64,000 nucleotides of DNA, taken from NCBI GenBank assembly GCA_012295275.1, contig CM022665.1, forward strand, positions 9,542,476-9,606,475, written 5' to 3'. The translations under genes and the position numbers were made by a program. Below, one piece after another: positions 15,265 through 25,989 of the stretch. How positions within the stretch are numbered: the first letter of the stretch is position 1; every line of letters starts with the position of its first letter. The notes under the pieces were generated by a model. It saw nothing but the letters and a program-made list of their open reading frames with translations, was not told where the DNA came from and did no database searches. The DNA is from Chrysomallon squamiferum (taxonomy: Eukaryota > Mollusca > Gastropoda > Neomphalida > Peltospiridae).

Positions 15265-16630
15265 ATTAAAACAAAGTGTACATATGACATATTCTACCTA
15301 TAAAAGTAAAATAAGAAAATAGAGGACAAAATACAATTGGAAATGACAAAGAAACTGCAGTGCAGCAGTGTTTGTGTAATAAGTGTCACTGTTCATTAAT
15401 GAATGCAGCTATCTGTAACAGTACAGCTGGCAGACATGTTGGGACACAGTGTAACTTGGTGAACTTGGCTGCAGAGTGCACTAATTTTCATCTTGTTCAC
15501 CGCAAATATATAATCTTTTAACAATTAGAAGGATGGGCATACAAGGATAAACTTATTTCAACATTTCTTTTGTTAAAATATTAAAACATATGAACAATAT
15601 AAAGTTTATTTTTAATCCAAAATGTACACAAATTTACTTGTCCAAATATTGTGGAAGATAGAAACATAATCAGGTAAATTATTTCTAATAATAATGATTA
15701 TAATGGTTGTTTTTTGTTGTTGTTGTGGTTATTATTATTATTATTATTATTATTTATCACTGCAGAAATATGCTATAAAAGCATGTGAGCTTTTGCGTGA
15801 AAGGGAAAATTACTTGGAAGCAGTACCATTCGCTCAACAGCTGATGAAAATTTGTTCTGACAGACTGGATATTGTTTTGTATGTCAGTCAAATAACAACA
15901 AGAGCTGGAGAATATGACACTGCACAGACGTGCTTTGAGCTAATCCTTAACAAATTTAAGAAAGACCAAAATGCTGTTAAACAGGTAAATTGTTTTTATT
16001 ATCTCTTTATCAACATGGAAATGTCTCATATGTATTTTAACACTTAAATAATAACTAATATTATTGTTTTTAAAGAATTTGTTTATTTATTATAAGATTT
16101 CTTTTCAATTAATGAAAAATAATGTGAAGGCTTTTGTAAACATAAATCTGAAAAACAAAATGATTTTAAAAACATGCATATTACTTTATTTTTTATTTTA
16201 TTCTTTTTTAAATGTTTCTTGGGTTGTTTTTTTTTTTTGTTTTTTTAGTGGGGGAGTGGGAGCAGAGTGTGTTTTTTTAACAGATATAATTTTAAAATTA
16301 TTTAAATATTTTAGATTAAGGAGAGGAGACAGATTTTGAAAGAAAATTAACCTCTGAAATATTAAACCAATTTTTTTAGCAGGCAATAGAACAAATGTAT
16401 TTAAATTCATACAAGCAGTACTCTTTTATAATTCTTTTTCAATGCCTAATACTGCTGCCAACAACATTTTATATCTCAACACATATGTAACAGAGACTCA
16501 CATATACTAAGATGCACACACTATAATAAATAAACACTAATTATTTTTATTGCAGGCTGAAGCAGGACTGAAACTACTGGAGTCACTAAAGAAAACTGGT
16601 GAAAAAAGAAAAACAAAAGTTCATAATTAA
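223..16630 (+). CDS. NACHT-type P-loop/TPR protein, TTC41- or NPHP3-like (5' partial)
   Basis: My exons: 223-399, 1673-1804, 2216-2254, 2536-2719, 3207-3350, 3515-3753, 4204-4365, 4754-4858, 5468-5535, 6216-6300, 6862-7001, 7177-7239, 7552-7600, 7919-8061, 8516-8690, 9285-9380, 9768-9913, 10419-10524, 10739-10888, 11882-12000, 12686-12830, 13517-13631, 14162-14405, 14848-15070, 15766-15984, 16556-16630 (TAA). Frames join throughout, giving 1180 residues. The first visible residues, RYGW, resemble the end of a DUF4062-like N-terminal domain. A Walker A motif (GPAGSGKSALL) lies in exon 3207-3350 and a Walker B motif (VVFLLDGLD) in exon 3515-3753. A winged-helix-like part with GLSEAEL follows at 6862-7001. 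Tetratricopeptide repeats fill 9768-12830, including the motif FGRNHPNVA. The tail is helical and less canonical. Family knowledge: such STAND NTPases are nucleotide-dependent scaffolds, and NPHP3 acts at the cilium. The non-TPR tail and predicted length favour TTC41, but NPHP3 is not excluded. The start codon and roughly 100 residues are missing upstream. Confidence 0.85.
603..730 (+). repeat. Exact 60-bp tandem duplication
   Basis: The 60-base lines starting at 603 and 663 are identical over the whole unit, which includes TCTAATGGATTTTATAATGA. It lies in the first visible intron of the TTC41/NPHP3-like gene, directly before a minisatellite. Perfect identity in an otherwise decayed intron implies a recent slippage or unequal-exchange event, or an assembly artefact. 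Confidence 0.9.
800..1460 (+). repeat. Minisatellite, about 17 units of 33-35 bp
   Basis: The unit reads approximately GCAGTTTACGTATTGCTGTA followed by GCAAAGCTGTKTAT. Seventeen AAAGCTGT cores can be counted, with GTA/GTT and insertion/deletion variants between units and no non-repetitive spacers. It lies in an intron between exons 223-399 and 1673-1804. Small open frames through it are repeat artefacts. The flanks decay gradually into related ATGGTTATAA-type sequence. Confidence 0.92.
6465..6775 (+). repeat. Cryptic trinucleotide-rich tract (AGT/GGT type)
   Basis: An imperfect mixture of AGTAGTAG, GTGGTGATG and related triplets fills most of the intron between exons 6216-6300 and 6862-7001. 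It follows a (CA)n(GA)n tract at 6382-6419. The opposite strand keeps open frames of Thr/Leu/Tyr runs, which have no gene-like composition. Confidence 0.8.
7072..7136 (+). repeat. (CT)n microsatellite
   Basis: An uninterrupted CT tract of about 65 bases in the short intron between exons 6862-7001 and 7177-7239 of the TTC41/NPHP3-like gene. It ends about 40 bases before the acceptor at 7175-7176, so it could act as an extended polypyrimidine tract. Confidence 0.97.
8721..8805 (+). repeat. (GA)n microsatellite
   Basis: A pure GA tract of about 85 bases starts some 30 bases after the donor at 8691. In one frame it reads as alternating Arg-Glu, which is an artefact. Confidence 0.97.
11505..11805 (+). 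mobile_element. TA-flanked MITE, copy 1 (about 301 bp)
   Basis: The terminal inverted repeats match TGGGCTGAAGATCTCTTATC on the left and, as reverse complement on the right, CAGGTTGAGAATCCTTTATC. A TA dinucleotide flanks each side (11503-11504 and 11806-11807), as expected for Tc1/mariner/pogo-class insertion. The inner parts keep TTTTGGAATGT-like and CAGAAAT-like blocks. It lies in the intron between exons 10739-10888 and 11882-12000. A second copy is at 34147-34417. No transposase is present, so it is non-autonomous. Confidence 0.8.
12831..13516 (+). other. GC-AG intron in the TTC41/NPHP3-like gene
   Basis: The TPR exon ends ATGAAG and is followed directly by GCAAAT. The next coding block starts after AACAG at 13516 with AAGTGTGAAACT. 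Reading through the donor meets a stop within a few codons, and no GT nearby keeps phase 0. AG|GCAA resembles the known minor GC-AG donor class, which needs strong base pairing elsewhere in the site. Confidence 0.75.
14449..14636 (+). repeat. Degenerate tandem repeat, about 4 units of about 50 bp
   Basis: The units share ATGGTACAGTACTGGARAAG followed by TAACTGGATTAATTCCATGG and AATAGTAC, with divergence increasing toward the right end. It sits just after the donor at 14406 in the intron between exons 14162-14405 and 14848-15070. Confidence 0.75.
15203..15290. repeat. Inverted repeat with (TA)n centre
   Basis: Arms around ATGTCATATGTAC on the left and its reverse complement GTACATATGACAT on the right flank a TATATA core. 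The extended arms also pair around TCAATCAA and TTGATTAA. The structure could extrude as a cruciform, or it could be a small foldback remnant. It lies in the intron after exon 14848-15070. Confidence 0.65.
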
Positions 16631-18003
16631 TTTGCTGTTAAAGATCACAAATTATTGACAGATATATATAAATCATATACATATACATAAAAATTAAAAA
16701 AAGGTCTGAAAATATAATGTTAAAAGATGCAAAGTTATGTTTGTACCTTTTATTTATAAGCTGTCAGGTGAGAATTATGTATATGTAATATAGTAAAACC
16801 ATTATGGAGGAAAATCTGTTTCTGCATAAGCTACCCTCTTCAGTTAGCAGAAAGGGATACTTTACATACATCTCCACATAAACCTTTTATATACCAGTCA
16901 CAGAGCTATGGCAAGAATGGGAAATATCCAATATTTGGAAGGAATGATTCTGCCAGAGTACTTCAGCAAGTTTTATAAATTCAAAAAGTGTGCTTAGTAT
17001 TATACGTTTATTTTTGTTTAATTGAAACTTATTATTTTATGACTGTTCTATGCAAGTTTTATACTATCTTCATTTATTTATCAGAAAATTAAAATGAAAA
17101 GCCAAATGTGGATTTGAAATAGCTGAATGAAATTCAGTGTAAATAAAAATAATGTTTATGTATATATATATATTACAATTTATTATTAAAACAGGTGAGA
17201 CATAAACATTTCTGTTTCTATTATTACGTAAAGTTCATTTTGTTTGTTAATTTTGCAAACTTTTCCTGCAATTCTATGTTAGATCCAAATGCTTTTATTA
17301 CTGTCCTGTTCAGTTATTTAAAGCCTATAATTATAATAATTGTAGAGTTTCACTGGGTTTTTTTTTGTTTTTGTCTTGATTTTGTTAGATTTTCTAGCTA
17401 ATGTTAGATTTAATTTCCTTTCAGTTTTTGGTTTTCATTAAATACTTAAAAAACAACATATAAATGCCTGTTGACCATTTGGATTTATTTTCATGAGTTT
17501 GTGAATAAAAGCAGTTTTGTTAGGAATTGAATCAGATAATAATATTAACCAAAAATACTTTTTTTTAAATAACTTGAACAGGATAAAAGTATCATTTTTA
17601 ATTTAAAATAAGGTTGTTTTAACTAGGAGAAGTTTACATTAAGAGTCATACTGCTAATAATGAAAAAAGAAAAATGGAAGGAAGAATAGAAAGAGAATGA
17701 AAGAAAAGAAGATCTGTTATAGCTACGTCAGTATGTATCTCATGTTGGTAATAAAATGGTAATGCTAAATTTATACCAAAAAATTATCAACTGTTTACAG
17801 AAATGTTATGCTGGCTAATCTTATAGTATACAGTTTTGGAAAAAGATTTAAAATTTTGTTTTTAACATAAATTCAATTTCTATATTTGTTTTTGTTAAAG
17901 ATCATTACTGCATTTTATTTCAATTTATTGTTCATAAATAATAATGTTCAATTTGAAAACAAAACAGTATTTAATAAAGAAATAAATACATTTCATGAAC
18001 ATT
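16631..18003. other. Convergent 3' flanks of two genes
   Basis: This 1.4-kb AT-rich stretch lies between the stop of the plus-strand TPR gene (16630) and the stop of the minus-strand secreted-protein gene (18004). AATAAA at 17142-17147 on the plus strand could serve the first gene. Minus-strand AATAAA at 17929-17924, 75 bases past the stop, could serve the second. No coding region is seen. Confidence 0.55.
17924..17929 (-). terminator. Candidate poly(A) signal for the triple-repeat secreted protein gene
   Basis: AATAAA on the minus strand lies 75 bases beyond the TAA at 18004, with another at 17919-17914. In such AT-rich DNA the hexamer is common by chance, so this rests only on position. 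Confidence 0.35.
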
Positions 18004-21000
18004 TTAAATCTTTATAATATGCAACAATGGCAGCAGTAAGATCAACATTGCAACATCAACATGTGTTTGCGATGCATCATCACTTTGAGCCTTGGCTGCC
18101 ATATGTTCCATTAGCACTTTTGTTTCAGGTACTTCTTTCTGTGGACAAAGGCCTGCAAGAAATATTTTAACTTTTAAACTATATTCACAAATATGTGGAT
18201 GCAACCAGTTACTAGTATTTATTTACACTATCTCTCTCTCTCTTAAATGTAACATAATAATGAAATAACTAAATTAATAATTATGTATTAAAATCCCAGT
18301 AAGTCATTGGAATTACTTTTTTTAATTGAAATAAATGACAAAAGAATAATAATTAAAAAAACACTGATTAAAATAACTAAGTCTTACTCATATCTTTATT
18401 AGGTAGTCAGTATTGTTTAATATCATTAATGGATATTTTTCTCTCTGCATTAATGTGAAAATCTGCCCTTACTACTTTGTAATATTTAGAAACCTTTTCA
18501 TTACAAAAAAACCAAAATAAAACAAAATCAAATAAACATTAAAAAGAAAAGTACGTTCTATTGTAAGATATTCATAATAGTCATAACTTCATGAGTGCAT
18601 CACTGATTTTCTAGAATTCTAGCTTTCAAAATCTTTCCAGATCAAAAGAGATATAATAGTATTTCAACAATATGCCTCAGAGCAAACTAAAGATTTATCT
18701 CCCCTGTCTGTAAAGCATCATCTTAAATTACATATTAAATATAAATTAAACTATTAAATGAAATATTTTGGTATTGATGGTACTAGTTTATCAGTAGAGG
18801 CTGCATGAGTAAAATCAGATTATTAATTAAAAGCATAGTAAAATGTAAATAAAATTTCAAGGTTGTGATTTTTTTCTATTCTAAAAGAGGTTCCAGATAC
18901 ATTATTTTTAGAAGTAGGATTAGATTAAAGTAGCAGACATCATGTTATTTCTTTAGGTTAAATATGGAAATAAACGTAAAATATGCACACATGAAATTGT
19001 TGACGGGAATGAGAACTTGTCTAAATGATTTTGGCATCACCAAAAAAAACATACCAAAACAAAATAAATAAATAAAATAAAATAAAATAAATAAAAGAAT
19101 AAAAATAAATAAAACAAACAAGCATTGTGATTCATGTAGCTATGGAGAGGCAAGAAGCTGGAGGAGGAGTCCACAAAAGATGGAGATGAATTGACTTCCA
19201 AGTTAGTTTGAAAACACTGAGATTAAGAAGTTTACTAAAGAGTTTCTTACCTAGTTTCCATTCTGTGGGAAGAAATACTCCCAGACTAATTTGACTGGCA
19301 GTGACAGTATTAGGAAAGGTGAAAGAAGCCATCAAAGTACCATCTGCAGTTGGATCACACCCTGATCCAACCAGTATTTTGCGATTTATTATTTTGATCC
19401 AGAAGTATTTAAATACTTTACATTGTAATCCATTTATTTCCATTTGGGCCTCATAGGTGTCACTCAAAACAGCCTCTACCATATCACACTCAGATTTGCA
19501 TATCAGAGCATATGGAGGTCCTACAGCTTTAGATGGGAAATACAGTATGATGTATGGTGAGTTTTCTGATGCATTAAATATGTATTTGTTTTTATGCAGA
19601 ACCAGTGATGCCTGATAGCAGGTCTTGACAGAGAACCAGAAAACTTCAATTGGTGTGATCAGATGTCTTGGAACCAGAGAAAATAATGTGTTGTTTACCA
19701 AAGGACCTTTTACATGCCTATATTTTTCTAGATCTGGAAAGAAATACTACAAATTATATACATACACCTACACACTCAAACTCACATACATACACATATA
19801 CATAAACATATACTTACAAATATATACATTCATACATACAAATACATGCACACATCCACACACACACACACTTCCATTTATTTGGAGACAGACTAATGCA
19901 ATATAAAATAACTTCATGGTGATTTATATAACTTGAATGTATGGAGTGATTGTTGTTTGTTTTTTTATTATTATTATTTTACAATGCTTTTTTTTGTTTG
20001 TTTTCTTCTACATTGTTTATATTAGTTTAAGAAATACTCAATACTTTCCATTTTGTGGCAGCCTTGGACAAGTACCTGAAAAAGTTTTATAATATAAAAC
20101 AAAAACAGTTGTTATTTGTTAGCTTTGAAAATTGGTAAAATAACTTAACACTGTGGGGAAAAAAAAAAAAAGAAGAAAAATAAACCGGAAAGAAACACTG
20201 AAGTTTTGAGAAATAGTGATAATTTCACTTTGGATGAAGAAAGAATATCTTTTTTAATAATATGCTTCTATGTCAAACTGAAATTGAATGACACTGACTA
20301 TATCCATATACCATTAAAATATTTAAATGATACTGAAAAAGTTAAATTCAGTTTATTTCCAGAAATAAAGTAATACTTTATTTTTCATTTAAAAAAATAA
20401 ATAAAATGAAAAATTAAATTACTTTCATTATGACTAGATGCATAAAAAGTGTTTTGCTTACCAAATTTCCACTCAACAAAAGTACCAACAAGCAAACTGA
20501 CGTAAGATACAAGAACCTCACTTGGATAAACTGTCTCAAACATAATGGTATCTTCATTGTAGGGATTACACCCTGATCCAACAACGGTTTTAAATCTTTC
20601 TATTTTCAACCAGTACTCCCTAAAATCTGCTTTACATTCATAACCCATTTGAAAGGTTTGCTTTTCGGTCATCTCTGTTAGGTTATTCTTCACAAATGCA
20701 CAATCTGGTGTACACTGCATGGCCTTTCTTGGCATGTTGCCAAAACGAGGCATAAAGATTGCAACATATCGAGGATCTTTTTCTGGCATTACTTCATAAG
20801 GATGCACTCTTATGGATGCAACACCACAGCCTTTCAGACTGAATCGCAGTAATGTAACAGGCCATGATGCTATGCCCTCTGATACCAAATGATATGATTC
20901 TTTTGAGGAAACTGGACCGACGACTGACATTTTGGTTTCCGTACCTTTGGAAGAAGAATAAAATAAAATGAAATGATATGAAAAAAAATTAAACTTGTGT

Positions 21001-21769
21001 TATCTTTATTTCTCCTCGCTGTACAAGTAATAATGGAATCTACACGTTCTAATGACAGAAAAACACATTTGTTTCATTTCTATCCCATTGTTAAACAGGG
21101 TCTGGATTTTTCTGCCCTTATGTAATCTACCATATTCCTTTACCCAACTGGTCTTCTTCTTGTTTTAAAACAGTTTCAATACATCCATAGTATACTGAAT
21201 GTTGTGTAGAATGTCTGGTCTGAAGATTGTTAATAATTGTATGTCTCTAGCATCTAATTAACATTACAAGATGACTGAAAAATAAAATCTCTCATGATAT
21301 GCCCTTTAATACTATGAAAGTAAAAAATTTTAAATATCACACCTAGCATTCTTTTATTATTCTGCTTTGCAAATGAATTGGAGTGATTCAGTCTGCACAT
21401 AAAAAATTAAATAAATCTTTAACTCTATTGTGGAAATTACTGAAAGAAGAGAGGAGCTATGCTAAGAGGTCAACAAAACAATGCTTTGTTTCTTGAAGTC
21501 ACTTATGTTATTCATTTTGGTAATTTATTATATTTATAAACTGCAAAGCAAATAAACAAGTACCTAATTTATTTTAATCCACATAATAAAATGACTGAAC
21601 AGAAGACAGTTAATAAACCTATGATTTAGACTTAAGTATATTAATCATTTTAATACTTGCTCTTACTTTTCTTTCCTTCTTTTTATTACAAGTACATACA
21701 CATTGTATAATATACTTTGCATTTGTCTATGTATGTATGTATGTATGTATGTATCTATGCACAAACACA

Positions 21770-21806
<37 letters not shown>

Positions 21807-23720
21807 CTTGAGTTGCCATTTTTTTTTAAAATCTGGAATGCAGCAGTTGCATTTTCCTGCAAGTAAACTGGCAAGGTAAACAATAAAGATATTATCTATC
21901 AGCACAGATCTGTGGAAAATAACAGCGTCAGTTACGATACCACACATTTCAACTGTGCATTATGACATGGGGCCTGTCATAACTGTGAAATTTCACACAG
22001 TTCCAATCGTGGAACTATTTTTTTTTAATTTTAGTTTTAAAATTATTATTTTTTATAGATGGACCTTGGAAGACAATGGGAGGCTGCATATGCATCCTTC
22101 ATGCCTGCACTATGTAAGGGCTTTATATACATATGTGACAAGTATTACTTACGGTACATGATACATAAAATATTTCATAAACTGTCTCACCTTTAGGCCA
22201 GAACAGTGGTAGTGGTTCCTCACACTCATCTGAAAGTGTAAAATAAAAATATTTTTACTCATGTGACAAACTATTAATATTTAAAATCAAAGATGACTAT
22301 CAAAAGAATATAAACATAATTCATCTTTAATAATAATAATAATAATAATATTAATAATAATAATAATAATCATTATTGTAATAATGACACACACAAAAAT
22401 TAAAATAACATGAAGTGTTTAAATCAAATAAATATTACAGAGACCATTGGCAGAAAAGGTATTTTAAAAGAAAACAAAAATTTAAATGAAAAACATAAGT
22501 TTAATTTATTTTTATTTTCTATTTATGTGGAATAGAAAAAGGTTTTCTTACCTATTTTCCAGTTGATTTTCTGACTTATACCCAAACTGATGTAGTTTAG
22601 TGGTACCGGTTTTGAAAAAGTAAAATGAAACAAGATGGTTTTTTGATCGTTTACATCACACCCTGAACCTATAAGTAGCTTACTACGGTCCACGGCCAAC
22701 CAGTATTTTGTATAATTACCACAAACGACTCCCTTACTCGTGTCAACAGATATTGCATCCACAGACTCACAGTTGGGTGAACACTGCAAAGCACTTTTTG
22801 GCTTCTTGTTTTTTGTAGGCATAAAGACGATGAGAAAGTCAGTATTTTTGTTGAATTCATCTTTGTTTGGAATGTGTTTATGACTGTGCAACGTTAATGT
22901 TTCTGTTACACAGCCATCTATTGAAAATCTGAATTTTGTAATAGGCCATGGTGCTTTGCTATCTGGGACTAGATAACTCTCTTCAGGTTTAGGACCTGTG
23001 ACAATCAGTGGTGCCTCCTCTTGACCTTTGGAAGAAAATACAAAGCAAATAAATTGAATTTCCAAAACAATTTGCAAAATCATGTAAAACAATGTTTCCA
23101 TGGGGGGCAATGACCAATAATTAATTTTCAATTTTCCTATAATTTGATCCACTGTGCATTGTAAATCAAAATTCTTTACAGTCTTAGGAAATTGCTGAAA
23201 AGGTATAGAGAAAAACGTAGTTAAAAATAGGAAGTCAAAGAGCTCTGACTCCATAAAGGTTTGGGAACCACTGAACTAAAACAAAACAAGGCAACATAAT
23301 AAATAGGATATGCTATTTCTTTATAATTTCTTATATAGAGGGTCATGATAAAGACCTTGTAATTTAAAAAATGTATAACTTCTGATCTAAGTGTGACAGA
23401 ACTGATCTGTATAAAAATGCATTTCGAGAACTTCAGAATTGTATCTTGATTTGTATTCGTATCAACAGTGGTCATGTTGAAAATTAAGGATCTCAACAAT
23501 AGAAATGTTGATCCCTTTTACAGATGAATTCTTTCTTGTATAGATTGGAATTTATAAGAATTTAAAATTACACAAGTCCTTTAATACGGCCATGTATAAA
23601 TGTATTTTCATTGAAAAACATCATGTTGCCAGTTGTTCTAGATCAAGGGTCAGCGACCTTTTTGAGAGAGGGGGCCAGACAGCTATGCAGTGTTTTGGAA
23701 GAGGACCAAGATATCAAATG

Positions 23721-23759
<39 letters not shown>

Positions 23760-25908
23760 CACAGACACTGATTTATCTCTCTCTCTTTCTCAATTCTGTC
23801 TTCAATGTTGAGCACCAAAAAGGGATGCTAGGAGACAAGACTGCTTTGGTCTGGAGGTTTAAAGAAAAAACAATGAAGTTGCCAGGCTGGACTAAGTTGC
23901 TGACCAGTGTTCTAGATATTTGGAACAGGTTGGCCGATTATTAATTTTCCTCAGTAACCAACATTACTATAACATTTATTTATTTATGTGAAACTGATAC
24001 CGACGTTCTGCCCTTAAGTACATATGTACCCTGTCAACATTTAAAATTTATAACAATTGTTTAGTATTTTTCTCTAATAACATATATAACCTACAAACAT
24101 TGCTTCTTTTTATGACCACAGACTGCATTTATATTCTGCCAACTGGTCGTTGTAGAGGGATATATATTTCCTAAAACAATTTGTAATAGAAAACTGTAAA
24201 ACAATGGAAATATGGCGACTGGTTTTAAAATTCCTAATCTATGATTCAATTGAAAAAAATAAAAAAAATCACAAAAATAAAAGTGTCATTGTGGATTTGC
24301 TGAATCGGTGGCACATAATAAATAACTGGACAACAGATACTTTTTAAAATGTATGTATGAACATCAGTCTGAATCATAAGAACTGCTTTGAGCTAATGCT
24401 AGGCCCATGTAAATTAAGTGGATTTTGGAGTTCGTAATTATGGACATGAATGGAAGAAATTATCAACTCCATTCTAAATTTTTTTTTCTTTCGAAGTTGG
24501 TGAAAAACTAATTTTTGCCACAAAATATATTTGTAAAATACTCTTAACTAGGCCTTCTGTATTTCTGTTCAGGATATGTTTATAAAACTCAAAACATATG
24601 AAAATTATCTTTGTCTTTTTGTCTGTGTTCATGGAGTGTACCATTACTTTTTTATGATTGCCAAAAATTTAACTTTATCCTGTCAAATGACACTGGCAAT
24701 TGTCCAATATCTATGTCCAGATGCATACGTGTATTGATTCTGAAAATTACCACTGTTGCACACAGTTTCCTTTACATATCCAAAACAATTTGTTTTGATT
24801 TCAGTATTTCTGTTCAGGATATGTTTATAAAACATATGAAAATTATCTTTGTCTTTTTGTCTGTGTTCATGGAGTGTACCATTACTTTTCAAGCAGTCAT
24901 TCAAATTCGGATGCAGGCACTATTGATTCGACGAGCGCCTTCGAGACGCCTTAAATTTTAAACCTGCAACTTGAATAAACAAAAAATAGCTATGTCAACT
25001 GGCTTTATTTCGTTAACTTTTATTTTGCTGTCTCGCGGGCCGGGTGGCAATGTTAATTGGGGACAGTTTGGCGGGCCAGACATTAAACCTTCGCGGGTCG
25101 GAGTTTGCCCGCCCCTGATTTAAAGCGTACTTTTGTTGTGTCAGCTTCCTAATTAATTGTATTTATTATCTTGACAACAAAGGTTTTAACCTTATTGAAA
25201 TGACCGTCTAGGAATTCAAGACAATTATTAAAAACAATTATTTTTTGGTAATAGCAGTATTTTTCAGAAATTTCGAATTCCCTGCCTCCAAATAAATGTT
25301 AGGTTAATTTACTATATTTATGTTTAAAAGCAGAATGACATCAAGTATCAGTTTATTTTGTTCGGGGAATTTCTTATAACAACGTACTTGAAAATTCGAA
25401 AACAAAACGAAACACAGAAATACTTAAAAATCACAGTCATAATGTAATGTTTGGGGAAAAAAAAAAAAGTATTAAAAATTTTAATTTCGGCCGTGGATAT
25501 TTAACTAGTATTAAATGAAATACCTTTGTAAACTTTTTACGTATCTTCATCATTTTTAAAAAAAAAAAAAAAAAAATTTATATTTTTATATTTATTTTTA
25601 TATATATATTTTTTTATTATTATTATTTTATTTTATATATATATATATATATATTATTTTTTATTGTTTTTTTCCCATCTGCGATTAAATATCTTTTTAT
25701 TGCTGTACCTACATTCTTATTTCACAATATAAATAATAAAAAATTTAAAAATTCAAAAATCAAAAATGCGTTAATTTCTTGTCGGATAATTCAAGCTTCG
25801 ATTTTACAATATCAACCAAATGATTTTGAATCCATACTTACCATTATTTTTAGGGACAGCTGATAGTAGTGTAAAAATAACTATACCAGTGAAGTAAAGT
25901 TCATTCAT
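18004..25908 (-). CDS. Secreted, probably GPI-anchored protein with three FA-methyltransferase-like repeats
   Basis: Exons in transcript order: 25908-25842, 23025-22552, 22229-22191, 20944-20462, 19733-19251, 18152-18004. All introns are phase 1 and the total is 564 codons plus TAA. The N terminus (MNELYFTGIVIFTLLS) is a signal peptide. Three homologous repeats follow at about residues 23-180, 194-354 and 355-515. Each has five ordered cysteines, an aromatic-rich stretch (YW/FW), a GSGC motif, a Y-x-SLG-like strand and a final W-K-x-G. This resembles the Methyltransf_FA (PF12248) fold pattern. Family knowledge: such domains occur in secreted invertebrate proteins and need not be enzymes. The tail ends in a hydrophobic segment (MLILLLPLLHIIKI) after a Ser/Asp-rich stretch, suggesting a GPI signal. 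The repeat exons at 20462-20944 and 19251-19733 are both 483 bases. Function is unknown and the domain call is by pattern only. Confidence 0.8.
23644..25117. mobile_element. hAT-like DNA transposon remnant (about 1.47 kb)
   Basis: The left end begins CAAGGGTCAGCGACC and the right end, reverse-complemented, begins CAGGGGCGGGCAAAC. These are degenerate versions of the CAGGGGTSGGCAAAC-type terminal repeat seen in many hAT elements. Both ends include GGGCC-rich subterminal DNA, unlike the AT-rich surroundings. No clear 8-bp target duplication is left and no transposase frame survives. It holds a (CA)n tract at 23727-23757 and an internal duplication (24559-24651 and 24803-24889). It lies in intron 1 of the secreted-protein gene. 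Confidence 0.6.
24559..24889. repeat. Internal duplication inside the hAT-like remnant
   Basis: A segment of about 90 bases starting TATTTCTGTTCAGGATATGT and ending near ACCATTACTTTT occurs at 24559-24651 and again at 24803-24889. The two copies are nearly identical apart from a 6-base difference after TATAAAAC. They lie about 244 bases apart. Confidence 0.85.
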
Positions 25909-25973
25909 TATTGCAGGTCATTTGGACATTGTGTTTAACTAACAATCCTTGTGTCAAAATTAAACTCCGTTAA

Positions 25974-25988
25974 TTATATATGACGTCA
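25974..25988 (-). promoter_or_regulatory. CRE plus TATA box of the secreted-protein gene
   Basis: On the minus strand the sequence reads TGACGTCA directly followed by TATATAATTA. The first is a perfect palindromic cAMP-response element (25988-25981) and the second a TATA box (25980-25974). The ATG at 25908 lies about 66 bases downstream. That leaves room for a start site near 25950 and a leader of about 40 bases. A CRE half-site (GCGTCACG) lies near 26031. Regulation by CREB/ATF factors is inferred. Confidence 0.7.
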
Positions 25989-25989
25989 C

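Noticed and set aside
20040-20100. Possible linker exon between repeats B and C of the secreted protein
   Set aside because: An acceptor-like site exists, but the available donor breaks phase 1 and the next exon would meet a stop. Direct splicing from 20462 to 19733 keeps the frame.
24611-24961. 116-residue open frame inside the hAT-like element
   Set aside because: It shows no recognisable transposase motif, and part of it is an internal duplication; it is probably chance.
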